64,000 nt of DNA from JAUIAI01 sp050633665 (GTDB lineage: Bacteria; Pseudomonadota; Gammaproteobacteria; Burkholderiales; Burkholderiaceae_E). A program made the translations under genes and the position numbers. This document shows positions 43,340-52,694 of the stretch, one piece after another (within the stretch, counting starts at the first letter, position 1; every line of letters starts with the position of its first letter). The stretch lies in contig JBOEGY010000008.1 of the NCBI GenBank assembly GCA_050633665.1, forward strand, positions 124,001-188,000. Reading direction: 5' to 3'. Below the pieces are notes generated by a model. The model worked only from the letters and a program-made list of their open reading frames with translations, did not search any database and was not told the DNA's origin.

Positions 43340-43367
43340 TCGGCCGGTCAGGTAGCTGACCGGCCGA
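43340..43367. terminator. 12-bp stem-loop after the dioxygenase gene
   Basis: TCGGCCGGTCAG (43340-43351), loop GTAG, then CTGACCGGCCGA (43356-43367): a perfect 12-bp stem with a tetraloop, 38 bp after the dioxygenase stop. There is no T-run, so it may be a rho-assisted or 3'-stabilising hairpin. Confidence 0.5.
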
Positions 43368-43419
43368 TGCCCTGATCCGGCCAGTCGGGTAGCTTGTCAG
43401 AATTTGAGTGAGTTTCTGA

Positions 43420-44814
43420 GTGCATTTGGGGATGCGAATCGTTTGCGTTACGATTGTTGCTTCTTACTTTGCCTGCGCCCTGATGAACTCATTCCTACCA
43501 ACCGGTCTTACCGCAGCGGCATTGTTGTCCAGTCTTGCGCTGACGACAGCGCCCGGCGTCGCACGTGCGCAGTCCGATCAGCTAAATCCACCCGCCCCAG
43601 CTATGGTTTTCAACGAAAGCGACGGTGAGGCGAGTGACGACGAAGATCAAGACGGCGTGGCCAACCCGGGAATCCGGTGGTCCGGCTACGGTCAGTTTGA
43701 CTATCAGAGATTCGATTTCTTCGAAAACGCGCAGGATGTCACCCCCGAAACCCGGTCGCGAGTTGACCTGAGACGCCTGGTTATCCAGCCGCGCGCCTAC
43801 CTGAGTCCTACCGTGTCATTTCACGGCGAGATTGAATTCGAACATGGCGGAACCGGTAGCGCGGTCGAATATGAACCGGAAGAAGCTGGCGAGTTCGAAT
43901 CTGAAATCGAACAAGGCGGCGAGGTGATTGTCGAAAACGCCTATCTGCAGTTCTCTGATTCGCCAGGCTGGCGGTGGCGGATCGGCGAAATGACGATTCC
44001 GTTCGGGATGGTTAACTCGCATCACCGGCCGGGTGACCACTATACGATAGACAGGTCTCTTGCCGAATCATCACTCTTTCCCGGCAGCTGGCACGACCTG
44101 GGCGTTTCCCTACAGGCCACCCAGGCAAGAACCCGCTATACGATCATGCTGTCGCGGGCCTTGGATTCATCCGGTTTCTCCGGATATGGATTTGTCTCTG
44201 GTGGGGCAAGCCAACGGCTTGAATCACGCGAGGCGAACGACCTCGCGCTAACCGCCCGATTTGAATACCTGCCCGCCCCGGGCATGTTGCTTGGCACTGC
44301 GGTTCACTACGGCGACAGCAGTGGCAATCGTGCACGAGCCAATCTGGATACCAATGCCACGGTCACGCTGGCCGAAGTGCATTTCCGATGGGAAACGGCT
44401 CGCTGGAAGCTGCGCTCGCAATACACGGTCGGCCACTTGCAGAACGCTGACAGGGTCACGCAGGCGAACTTTAATACGTTTAACGCTTCTGAGCTGGGCG
44501 TATCGCGCACGCCGATAGGCAGCCGGGCCAATGCGTTTTTCGTTGAGGCCGGCTACAACATCGCACCTCTCTTCCTGGATAGCCTCAAGCGCCTGGACTT
44601 GTTTGCCAGATTTGACAGCTATGACACGCATGCCTCGACTGCCGGATCGATTACCCGCAATGAACGATACGACCGACGCGCCATGACTGTCGGCGCGAAC
44701 TACTGGCCCAACTCTGATGTCGTTTTCAAGGGTGAGTTTTCGCGCCGGAAGAACGGGGGAACCACGGCTAATCGTCAGGATTACTTCGGATTTTCGCTCG
44801 GCTTCAACTTCTAG
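43420..44814 (+). CDS. Outer-membrane porin (OprO/OprP-type)
   Basis: A 464-residue protein with an N-terminal signal (region around LTAAALLSSLALTTAPGVARA), an acidic plug-like stretch with DEDQDG, then alternating beta-strands and a C-terminal phenylalanine (FGFSLGFNF), the outer-membrane insertion signal. The pattern YGQFDYQRF...FHGEIEFEH fits phosphate-selective-type Porin_O_P proteins, but the true solute may be different. The start could be GTG 43420, ATG 43432 or ATG 43483. It leads the imelysin and di-haem genes, so its substrate may be metal-related. Confidence 0.78.
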   Translation: MHLGMRIVCVTIVASYFACALMNSFLPTGLTAAALLSSLALTTAPGVARAQSDQLNPPAPAMVFNESDGEASDDEDQDGVANPGIRWSGYGQFDYQRFDFFENAQDVTPETRSRVDLRRLVIQPRAYLSPTVSFHGEIEFEHGGTGSAVEYEPEEAGEFESEIEQGGEVIVENAYLQFSDSPGWRWRIGEMTIPFGMVNSHHRPGDHYTIDRSLAESSLFPGSWHDLGVSLQATQARTRYTIMLSRALDSSGFSGYGFVSGGASQRLESREANDLALTARFEYLPAPGMLLGTAVHYGDSSGNRARANLDTNATVTLAEVHFRWETARWKLRSQYTVGHLQNADRVTQANFNTFNASELGVSRTPIGSRANAFFVEAGYNIAPLFLDSLKRLDLFARFDSYDTHASTAGSITRNERYDRRAMTVGANYWPNSDVVFKGEFSRRKNGGTTANRQDYFGFSLGFNF

Positions 44815-44857
44815 CATCGCCCTACAACCGAACTTTCAATCAATCGAGATCTTACCG

Positions 44858-46075
44858 ATGAACAACAAACTCCGCTTATTAAGTCGCATCGCACGACCGG
44901 CCACTCTGACAGCCGCCGTGGCTCTGACTCTGGCCGCGTGTGGCGGTGGCGACGACACCGCAACCAACAATGATCCAGGCCAGGTCACCTTCTCGAGCAA
45001 GGCGACCATTGACAACCTCACCGACAATGTCATTACCGCCACCTATGTTGACCTCAACACCCAGGCACAGGCGATGCTCACCGCAATTTCAGCCATGACC
45101 GACGGGGCAAGCGAGGCTGAACTCACCGCGGCCCAAACCGCGTGGAAACAAGCTCGATTGCCGTGGGAAAGCAGCGAAGGCTTCCTGTTCGGCCCGGTTG
45201 ATTCGCTGGGCATCGACCCGGCGATTGATTCCTGGCCGCTAAACACCCCGGACCTCGAGGCTTTCATTACCAGCAACCCGGCAGCGACTCAGGCGGACGT
45301 AGAAAATGCCGGCGACGATTTGCGCGGATTTCACGCGATTGAGTTTTTATTGTTTGGTGACGGCGTCGCCGACAATACCAAATCAGCCTCTGAACTGACG
45401 ACGGGTCAGATCGCCTACCTCGAAGCGCTGGCTCAGGCGTTTTCCAGCCGAACCGATCTACTCGCTGCGTCCTGGGTGACTGACTTCAACAGCGCAGGAC
45501 CGTTCGCAAATCTGGTTAAAACTGCCGGCGCTTCCGGCAACACCACTTACGTGTCTCAGGCGGCCGTTTTTGAGGAGTTCATCAACGGCGTTATCACCAT
45601 TATTGACGAGGTTGCCAATGCCAAAATTGCGGAACCATTCGGCACCTCCACAGCAACAGCCAATACGACGTTGGTTGAGTCTCAATATAGCTGGAATTCG
45701 CTGACCGACTTTCACAACAATGTGCAAAGCGTACTGAATGTATATAGCGGCCAGCGAGGGTTCGACCCGCTGTCTGCGACCGTCTCCACGGGCAGCCCGG
45801 GCTTGTATGCGTTTGTTGCCGCACATGATGCCACCTTAGCCGAACGGGTATTGCAAGAGATCACGCAGGCACAACAGGCGATTGCGCTGATCAAAGGCGA
45901 CGGGGTCAACACCACGACCGATATTACCGGTAGTGCCCAGCCGTTCAGAACCCAGATTGCTGATGCCGGCGGACGCGCGCTGATTTCGAGCGCATTAACA
46001 GCATTGAGTACCCTGTTGACTTCGTTGCAGTCAGAGGTATTGCCGTTGGTTCGCGCAACCGAGTTCGTGGACTAA
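44858..46075 (+). CDS. Imelysin (M75) family lipoprotein
   Basis: A 405-residue lipoprotein (LTLAAC lipobox at Cys28). It shows the imelysin GxHxxE motif GFHAIEFLLFG and the helical repeats of EfeO/imelysin-type iron-uptake proteins. ATG 44858 is the real start; the longer frame runs back into the porin gene. Imelysins often sit with a di-haem protein and a porin under iron control; here the order is porin - imelysin - di-haem protein. It is expected in the periplasm, bound to the outer membrane. Protease activity is doubtful for this family. Confidence 0.9.
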   Translation: MNNKLRLLSRIARPATLTAAVALTLAACGGGDDTATNNDPGQVTFSSKATIDNLTDNVITATYVDLNTQAQAMLTAISAMTDGASEAELTAAQTAWKQARLPWESSEGFLFGPVDSLGIDPAIDSWPLNTPDLEAFITSNPAATQADVENAGDDLRGFHAIEFLLFGDGVADNTKSASELTTGQIAYLEALAQAFSSRTDLLAASWVTDFNSAGPFANLVKTAGASGNTTYVSQAAVFEEFINGVITIIDEVANAKIAEPFGTSTATANTTLVESQYSWNSLTDFHNNVQSVLNVYSGQRGFDPLSATVSTGSPGLYAFVAAHDATLAERVLQEITQAQQAIALIKGDGVNTTTDITGSAQPFRTQIADAGGRALISSALTALSTLLTSLQSEVLPLVRATEFVD

Positions 46076-46080
46076 TCATC

Positions 46081-47772
46081 ATGACGCCAGGCGGATGTCC
46101 AAGCAAGTGCCTCAATCAGCGTCCAGTACGCCGCACAGCCGGCTTTGCAAATGGACGAACCGTCAGGCGCTTCCTGCCTGCCCTCACCGCTCTGCTGATT
46201 GCCGGTTGCGGCGGCGGCAGTGAGTCGGGCGGTGAGCCGGGCGGTGTTAGTGGGCTATCGGACGGTCAATGGAAATCCGCGATTCTGGCAGGAGGCGCAA
46301 CGACAAACCTTGAAGCCAACCAGTCCAGCTTTGGGTTCGACTCGCCAGCAGGAAACCTGCTTGGCGACTCGCTGGCGCTGCATCTGACTGGCGACGGCGA
46401 ATTCGAACGGGCTTTTATCAAGGCGCCCAGCGCCGACTTTCCAAGCTCCGACGGACTGGGGCCGGCGTTTAACAACAACGCCTGTATCAACTGCCACCCG
46501 CGCGATGGACGTGCCAATTACAACCTGGATACCCAGAATGCCGAACCAGGGACATGGACCCGGCTCGGCGCCGATGCGGGTGTTTTTCTCCGGATAAGCA
46601 TTGAAGACGGCGGTACCTGTAGCCCCGCTCCGGACAATCAGTTTTGTGCGCCCAAGAGTGTTCCCGGGTTTTCACAACAGCTTTTTCACCGCGGCGTCTT
46701 CGGTTTGCGCGACGACTCGCCGTTTAGTGGTCAGGCTGATGTTTACGTGCGTTTCGACACAGAACGCTTCGCCTATCCCGACGGCACTTCGGTCTTGCTG
46801 CGTAAACCAGTATTCGAGATCAGAAACCCATATGACAGCCCTGGCACCAGCCAGGGGGATGGATCAAACTCAATCAGCCGCCTGTTCAACAACGATGTCA
46901 GAACCAGCCCAAGGATGGCACCATCAATTTTTGGCGCCGGCTTGCTGGAAGCCATTTCCAAGAGTGACATTCTGGCGCTTGCCGACCCGGACGACCAGGA
47001 CGGGGACGGCATCTCGGGTCGAATCAACTGGGTTTTTGATCCGATTCAGGAGTTGCGCCAGGAACCTTTGACATCGGCGATCGGCCGGTTCGGACTAAAA
47101 GCCGGTACGCCTTCAGTCCATGTTCAAGGGGCCGGAGCCTATAACAACGATATGGGTGTTACCAACTTCGTCTTCCCAACTGAGAGCATTGCCGGCACCG
47201 CGTTGTACAACACCTATACCCTGCTCAATCCGGCCGACAACGGGCAGGCCGATACCGGGTTTGAAGTTGCTGAGGAAGTGGTCAAGGCCGTCAGCTTTTA
47301 TGCCAACACGCTGGCGGTTCCGGCGCGACGAAATGTCAATCAGCCCGTGGTCAAGCAGGGGGCAGATCTATTTCAAAGCGTCGGCTGTACCGGCTGCCAT
47401 CAGCCTCAATATGTGACCGGCCCCCACCCTGGTGTCTGGGGGCCAGGTGGAACCCTGCCGGTAACCGAGTTAGAAAACCAGACAATATTTCCCTACACCG
47501 ATCTGCTGCTACACGACATGGGCGAAGGACTCGCCGACGGGCGAACCGAGCATACGGCAACCGGGAACGAATGGCGCACGGCGCCGCTCTGGGGGATCGG
47601 CCTGGTCCGAACTGTCAATCCGCTGGCCGGCTTCCTGCATGACGGTCGCGCCCGCACGCTTGAGGAGGCGATCCTGTGGCATGGCGGCGAAGCGCAAGCC
47701 GCCAGGAATAGATTCGCCGCCCTCGCCGCAGGCAATCGTGACGCCTTGATCGCGTTTCTTCAGTCACTATAG
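46081..47772 (+). CDS. Di-haem c-type cytochrome, DHOR family
   Basis: A 563-residue lipoprotein or exported protein (LLIAGCGGGSE lipobox near residue 43) with two CxxCH haem sites, CINCH (about 139-143) and CTGCH (about 437-441), and the C-terminal FLHDGRARTLEEAI found in di-haem oxidoredutase proteins. It is often annotated as a thiol oxidoreductase; the natural substrate is unknown. It lies 5 bp after the imelysin stop, in the same operon. The family neighbours imelysins in many genomes, suggesting joint work in iron acquisition. Confidence 0.88.
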   Translation: MTPGGCPSKCLNQRPVRRTAGFANGRTVRRFLPALTALLIAGCGGGSESGGEPGGVSGLSDGQWKSAILAGGATTNLEANQSSFGFDSPAGNLLGDSLALHLTGDGEFERAFIKAPSADFPSSDGLGPAFNNNACINCHPRDGRANYNLDTQNAEPGTWTRLGADAGVFLRISIEDGGTCSPAPDNQFCAPKSVPGFSQQLFHRGVFGLRDDSPFSGQADVYVRFDTERFAYPDGTSVLLRKPVFEIRNPYDSPGTSQGDGSNSISRLFNNDVRTSPRMAPSIFGAGLLEAISKSDILALADPDDQDGDGISGRINWVFDPIQELRQEPLTSAIGRFGLKAGTPSVHVQGAGAYNNDMGVTNFVFPTESIAGTALYNTYTLLNPADNGQADTGFEVAEEVVKAVSFYANTLAVPARRNVNQPVVKQGADLFQSVGCTGCHQPQYVTGPHPGVWGPGGTLPVTELENQTIFPYTDLLLHDMGEGLADGRTEHTATGNEWRTAPLWGIGLVRTVNPLAGFLHDGRARTLEEAILWHGGEAQAARNRFAALAAGNRDALIAFLQSL

Positions 47773-47847
47773 AGTCGCCTGATGGGCAAAGCCGCCGGGT
47801 TTCCCGAATAGAATAGCAACTTCGCTCATCTAATCAGGCACCCAACC

Positions 47848-48801
47848 GTGAAAGACTCTGGTCTTGCAAAAACCTCTCACGCAGGCAATAACAAAAGTGC
47901 GGTAGCACCTGGCATCGGTGCAAGCCATTCAAGACTGTCACCACTGGGCCCGTGTATTCTGACCGGCTTGATTGGCCGTGGCATCCTGCTTTCCCGCTCA
48001 CCGGCCATGCATGAGGTCGAAGCACAAAGGCAAGGCTTGCGCTATGGGTATCGCCTGTTCGATACCGCGCAGATGCCCGCAGCGCAGAGCGACCTTGAAT
48101 CGCTGATTAACGCTGCCGAACAATGCGGTTTTGCCGGAGTGAACATCACTTTTCCGTACAAACAAGCGGTAATGCCGCTGCTTGACCGACTCTCGGAAGA
48201 GGCCGTGGCGGTTGGGGCGGTAAATACCGTCACTTTCCATACTGGCAAGCGGGTCGGACACAACACCGATGTGACGGGTTTTTATCAGGGCTTAGTTCAA
48301 GGGCTCCCCAACGCAAATCTCGACTGCGTTCTGCTGATTGGTGCTGGCGGAGCAGGCGGCGCCGTAGCCCATGCTTTGCTGAAAGCCGGAGTCAACGCTT
48401 TGCGCATTCACGATCGGGATCAGGCCAGCTCGGCAAGGGTTGCGCAGTCACTCGGCACCCATTTCCCTGCCGCGAGGATCGAGCTTTGCACGGACCCTAC
48501 CAACGCAGGCAACGAGATAAGCGGCATCGTCAATGCAACACCGGTCGGCATGGCGAGCCATCCCGGATCTCCATTCCCGGTCGAGCATCTTAAGCCAGAG
48601 CACTGGGTTGCTGACGTGGTCTATTTTCCACTCGAAACGGCACTGATCCGTGCTGCCAGCGCCCTCGGGTGCAAGACGCTGACTGGCGCGGCAATGGCGG
48701 TCCATCAGGCGGTTGGGGCGTTCGAGTTATTTACCGGCTGCCAGGCCAGTCCGAGCCATATGCGCGAGGCGTTTCTGGCGGCCGGCGAAATTAACGCCTG
48801 A
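47848..48801 (+). CDS. Shikimate/quinate dehydrogenase (AroE-like)
   Basis: A 317-residue enzyme. The N-terminal domain has the catalytic lysine in GVNITFPYKQ and the partner aspartate in GHNTDVTGF, and the NAD(P)-binding domain starts at LLIGAGGAGG. It interconverts 3-dehydroshikimate and shikimate, or dehydroquinate and quinate. A 40-residue N-terminal extension is longer than in typical AroE. Its stop is 2 bp from the stop of quiC on the other strand, within a transport and dehydratase set, so a catabolic role is likely. A biosynthetic role cannot be excluded. The GTG start has no strong ribosome site. Confidence 0.85.
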   Translation: MKDSGLAKTSHAGNNKSAVAPGIGASHSRLSPLGPCILTGLIGRGILLSRSPAMHEVEAQRQGLRYGYRLFDTAQMPAAQSDLESLINAAEQCGFAGVNITFPYKQAVMPLLDRLSEEAVAVGAVNTVTFHTGKRVGHNTDVTGFYQGLVQGLPNANLDCVLLIGAGGAGGAVAHALLKAGVNALRIHDRDQASSARVAQSLGTHFPAARIELCTDPTNAGNEISGIVNATPVGMASHPGSPFPVEHLKPEHWVADVVYFPLETALIRAASALGCKTLTGAAMAVHQAVGAFELFTGCQASPSHMREAFLAAGEINA

Positions 48802-48803
48802 GT

Positions 48804-49679
48804 TCAGGAGCTGGCCCAGGCCGGCAGCGGCAACCCGCGTTTCAAGACGTTTTGCGACACCCAATACGCACTCCGACGCGCTCGCTCACAGACGATTTGA
48901 GCCGGTAACTGACGGTAGTCTTCGTTAAAGACTTCGAAGCTGTAGTCACCGCGAAAACCATTGCGGTCCAGCCGCCGGACCAACGCAGCCAGTTGTTCAC
49001 TGTGCACGCCTTCACCGGGAAAAACCCTGAAAGCGCGCGCCGTATTCTTGCGATCCTCGAAAGAACTGACTTCTTGCCACATAAAGTCGGACAACTGGAC
49101 CAGGAAAATCCTGGACGGGTCGATCTGATCAAGAGGCTCCGGATCCGTTTCCGCAGCAATGATGTGATAGGAGTCGATCCCAACACCCAGGTTAGGCCAG
49201 TTCGCCCGCTCAACCACATCCCAGGCGGTTGTATATTCGTTAATGGTCCGTCCCCAGGACAAGCCTTCATAGGCAATGCGGATATCCAGCGGCAAGGCCA
49301 GGGTTGCCAGCTTGCGCAAATCGTTTGCAGCAACATCCGGATCTGCGCTGGCATGCTGAGAGGTGGAAGAACAAGCCAACAACACCTTGCTGCCCAACGC
49401 ATGACACATCTGCAGCATCGCCTTGGCGATATCCAGCTTGTAGTCGTGCAAGTGCCCGGACAAACCTTCGAAGTCGCGTAACACCTGAAATCCGGTCGCG
49501 CGCAAGCCGGATGCCAACACCGCATCAATGGCGGCCGAAGCCCCTTGTGGATGCGAGGCAATGTCCTGGGCACCCAACATCACCTGGCTGAACCCGGCTG
49601 CCTTTATCGCCGCAAGTTTGGCTTCCAGCGAACCGTTCAGCGTAATGGTGTCCATGCCAAAGTCGGTAATAGCACTCAT
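48804..49679 (-). CDS. quiC: 3-Dehydroshikimate dehydratase (QuiC-type TIM barrel)
   Basis: A 291-residue xylose-isomerase-like TIM barrel that should convert 3-dehydroshikimate to protocatechuate. Metal-ligand segments match QuiC1's N-terminal domain: AYEGLSWGRTINEY (Glu), GVGIDSYH (Asp), IFLVQLSD (Gln) and YSFEVFNEDYR (Glu). VLRDFEGLSGHLHDY and AFRVFPGEG are other shared stretches. In pseudomonad QuiC1 this domain is fused to an HPPD-like C-terminal domain; here the HPPD-like protein is a separate gene 10 bp upstream. Convergent with the shikimate dehydrogenase gene. Confidence 0.82.
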   Translation of the reverse strand: MSAITDFGMDTITLNGSLEAKLAAIKAAGFSQVMLGAQDIASHPQGASAAIDAVLASGLRATGFQVLRDFEGLSGHLHDYKLDIAKAMLQMCHALGSKVLLACSSTSQHASADPDVAANDLRKLATLALPLDIRIAYEGLSWGRTINEYTTAWDVVERANWPNLGVGIDSYHIIAAETDPEPLDQIDPSRIFLVQLSDFMWQEVSSFEDRKNTARAFRVFPGEGVHSEQLAALVRRLDRNGFRGDYSFEVFNEDYRQLPAQIVCERARRSAYWVSQNVLKRGLPLPAWASS

Positions 49680-49689
49680 TGAACCTGCC

Positions 49690-50568
49690 TCAATCGGGTT
49701 GATGAACGAGTTCGAAGGCCACGCCGCCCGGAACGACCAGAGTCAGCGCGCCACGATCATCAGGGTGCAGGTGCGCGGTGTCGACGAATTCCACGCCGCG
49801 AGATTTCAGCAAATTAACGGCGACCGCGACATCAGGGACACCAATCCCAATCCGTTGTAGCGACTCAGTGACATCGGTCACAATCGGCCAAGGACCAGGC
49901 TCCACCAATTGCCATAGAAATTGACCGCACGGGCTGCTCATCAGCGAACCGTTTGGCAGGATTCCGTAACGCTGGTTTTCGGGAATCGACGCGAACCCGA
50001 ACATCTGCTCGTAGTAGGCGGTCCAGTCAGGCGTGCGGTCAGCGCCTACATACTGCACCACGCCGAACCACTTCATGCCAGCCAATGCCGGCGGGGTTTG
50101 CTCAACGCCGGGAATCGGTTCAAAGTCGATATCGAAAATCGAGAATTGTTCCCAGCGGTCAACAAAATAAAACCGGCTGGGACCGGGGCCATGAAGCGCC
50201 GGAATATGCAACTCCATCGCTTGCGCCCGGCTGGGAACCTCCCATGCACCGAGTTCCAGACAACGCCGAAACGCGCGACGGGCATCCTGGACTCTGAACG
50301 CCACTGCTGAGAGGATGGGTTGCTCGGCACCCTGCTCGCTGCCCCAGCCGTCATCCGGATCTGCATTGATGACCAGATTCATTGATCCCTGGCGGTACAG
50401 CGTCACTTCCCGCGAGCGGTGCCGCGCAACCGGCCGAAAACCAAACGTTTCAACGACCTGACCGAGCGCCTGCGGGCGCTGGGTTGAGTATTCCACGAAC
50501 TCAATGCCAGCCATGGCCAGCCAGTTCAGATTCTCTGGGACATCTTCACGATTCAAACTCACCGGCAT
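49690..50568 (-). CDS. HPPD-like VOC protein, companion of QuiC
   Basis: A 292-residue protein with two vicinal-oxygen-chelate-type halves and 4-hydroxyphenylpyruvate dioxygenase-like content. In the second half, where HPPD has its iron histidines, I read FGVVQYVG and RIGIGVPD with no histidine; the final glutamate is present in FELVHQP. Two of three iron ligands appear missing, so dioxygenase activity is doubtful. It corresponds to the C-terminal domain of fused QuiC1, here split and placed before quiC, 10 bp apart. A role in assembly or stability of the dehydratase is plausible. Confidence 0.75.
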   Translation of the reverse strand: MPVSLNREDVPENLNWLAMAGIEFVEYSTQRPQALGQVVETFGFRPVARHRSREVTLYRQGSMNLVINADPDDGWGSEQGAEQPILSAVAFRVQDARRAFRRCLELGAWEVPSRAQAMELHIPALHGPGPSRFYFVDRWEQFSIFDIDFEPIPGVEQTPPALAGMKWFGVVQYVGADRTPDWTAYYEQMFGFASIPENQRYGILPNGSLMSSPCGQFLWQLVEPGPWPIVTDVTESLQRIGIGVPDVAVAVNLLKSRGVEFVDTAHLHPDDRGALTLVVPGGVAFELVHQPD

Positions 50569-50637
50569 AGCGCGGAATCCTTAAGAACAGGGGCAACCGA
50601 GCCCCGATTCGCCTGATTCTAGCAATCCGGCGTGCGC

Positions 50638-52599
50638 TTATGCCGGAGTTGGTGGTTTTGAACGCAGAACATAGGAAGCCCCCAATACCGCTACCGCCAG
50701 AACCCCGCCGATTGCGTCTGTGGCCGCCTCTGGCACAAACAGGCACAGCCCGGCGATACCCAACAGAACTCGCGCCCAGCCTGCTATTTCACCCAGCCGC
50801 CAGAGATAACCTTCAAACGCACCGGCCAACAGGACAACCGCAATGGTTGCTGTACCGATTGAGACTGCGATCAGGCCCGGCTCACCTTGCATGATCAAGG
50901 CGGGCTGCAAGACGAACAAAACCGGCAGTAGTAACAGCAAACAGCCGACTCTCAACGCTTTGAACGCAACCACCACCGGTTTTGCTTTGGCAATAGAGGC
51001 CGCGGCAATCGCTGCCAGCGCCACTGGCGGCGTGATAAAGGAAACGATTCCCCAGTAGAAAATGTACAAGTGCGCGGCCATCGGGTCGATGCCAACCTTG
51101 ATCAGCGCCGGTGCCAGCACAATGGCCAGAAAGATATAGCAAGCTGATGCCGTCATCCCCATGCCCAGAATAAAACTTGTAATCGCCCCGGCTGCCAACA
51201 GCAGCGCCAGGTTCGAGCCGGCGAGTTGCACCAACTCCCGTGAGAACGCATTGGCCACGCCGGTTGCCGACATCGCGCCGACGATCAGGCCAATACCGGC
51301 GATCAGACAGATCAGCTGGGCAACCGCCTGGCCGACGCTAACCACGAGCTGCAAAAACTGACTGAAATCAAAACCGGTGCTGCGCGCCCGGACAATAGCG
51401 ACGACGAGCAGGAACAATGAGACCCAGAACGGTGCGGTTGACTCAATCCTCATCGCCAAAAGCATGTAGGTCAGGCCGACCAGTGCAGCAATGTAATACC
51501 ACCCCTGGGCAAGCGTTCTCCAGAGCGGCGGCACTTCGGAATCAGCCAAACCTTTCAACCCCTGGCGCGCAGCATACAAATCGGACTGGAGCAAGAGTGC
51601 CAGGTAATACAGCAACGCCGGAATCAACGCCGCGGTAATCACTTCGGCATAGGGCACATTGAGGAAACTGGCCATGATGAACGCAGCAGCGCCCATCACC
51701 GGCGGCATCAGACAGCCGCCAGTCGACGCGCAAGCTTCAATCGCCGCCGCATAGCCAGGGGCGTAGCCACACCGCTTCATCGTTGGGATTGTTAACGTCC
51801 CGGTGGTAAGCACATTGGAAGTCGGACTACCGGATAACATGCCGAACAAGCCCGACGAGACAATTGCCACTTTTGCAGGTCCGCCCCTGGTGCGGCCCAT
51901 CAGGGCCGACGCGAACTTCATAAAGAACTCGCTGCCGCCGGTATTCGCAAGAATGACACCAAACGCCAGAAACCCGACCAGGGTGTCAGAAACAACCTGC
52001 ACGGGAATACCGATGATGCTTTCCAGTCCGTAGACGTGTGTGCGCAGCGTCTCGCTCAGATCGAGCTGCATCCCCCATAAGAACCCTGGCATATGTCCGG
52101 CATACAGCGGGTAGGTGCCAAAAATGACGCAAATCACAAACAGAATGGTTTCGCCGGTGCGCCGCACCCCTTCCAACGCGAGCAACACATACAGACCGGC
52201 GACAATGGTTGCTCCCAGAGGCGCTTCGAAATTCCAGCCCCGATCCAGGATGTATTGCGCGCGACTTGCAATCCAGATAGACAGACCAAGAATCGCGATC
52301 GCCAGTACCCAGTCGAACCAGCGCACCCGGGTGTGCGACTTAAGTGCCGGAAAGGCCAGGAAACCGATCGCCACAAAGATGCCTATGGTCAGATAGTAAT
52401 AGGCGGTACTGATGGGCCTGAAACCTCCCAGGCCCAGGTTGAACACCTGGTTGACCGTCAACAGCAGGCCGACACAGGTCAATACAAGCGTCACCCAAAA
52501 GGCAGACCCGTCAAGACGCGTTGAGCGGGCTTCCGGGTCTGGTACTTCAGATGTGGGTAAGGGGCCGGCGGAACTCGGCTTGGTCATGAGACGGCTCAA
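50638..52599 (-). CDS. TRAP transporter fused permease (TAXI type)
   Basis: A 653-residue membrane protein with many helices and the fused small/large TRAP permease layout (DctQ-like then DctM-like). SGSPTSNVLTTGTLTIPTMK and GGCLMPPVMGAAAFIMASFL are conserved TRAP-M segments. It works with the TAXI-family binding protein encoded upstream, importing an organic acid with an ion gradient. The neighbouring genes make quinate, shikimate or a related acid the best guess. Confidence 0.9.
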   Translation of the reverse strand: MSRLMTKPSSAGPLPTSEVPDPEARSTRLDGSAFWVTLVLTCVGLLLTVNQVFNLGLGGFRPISTAYYYLTIGIFVAIGFLAFPALKSHTRVRWFDWVLAIAILGLSIWIASRAQYILDRGWNFEAPLGATIVAGLYVLLALEGVRRTGETILFVICVIFGTYPLYAGHMPGFLWGMQLDLSETLRTHVYGLESIIGIPVQVVSDTLVGFLAFGVILANTGGSEFFMKFASALMGRTRGGPAKVAIVSSGLFGMLSGSPTSNVLTTGTLTIPTMKRCGYAPGYAAAIEACASTGGCLMPPVMGAAAFIMASFLNVPYAEVITAALIPALLYYLALLLQSDLYAARQGLKGLADSEVPPLWRTLAQGWYYIAALVGLTYMLLAMRIESTAPFWVSLFLLVVAIVRARSTGFDFSQFLQLVVSVGQAVAQLICLIAGIGLIVGAMSATGVANAFSRELVQLAGSNLALLLAAGAITSFILGMGMTASACYIFLAIVLAPALIKVGIDPMAAHLYIFYWGIVSFITPPVALAAIAAASIAKAKPVVVAFKALRVGCLLLLLPVLFVLQPALIMQGEPGLIAVSIGTATIAVVLLAGAFEGYLWRLGEIAGWARVLLGIAGLCLFVPEAATDAIGGVLAVAVLGASYVLRSKPPTPA

Positions 52600-52620
52600 C
52601 AGTAAGAAAACACCGAAACG

Positions 52621-52649
52621 ACACCGGCTCCGTCAACCGGAGCCGGTGT
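52621..52649 (-). terminator. Hairpin between binding-protein and permease genes
   Basis: ACACCGGCTCC and GGAGCCGGTGT form a perfect 11-bp stem with a 7-nt loop, 45 bp after the end of the binding-protein gene and 21 bp before the permease start. No strong T-run follows on the minus strand. It probably stabilises the binding-protein mRNA or attenuates read-through, giving an excess of binding protein over permease. Confidence 0.6.
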
Positions 52650-52694
52650 AATCAATAAAAAGGGTAGCGCCGTGCCCGGCACGGCGCTAGTGGC

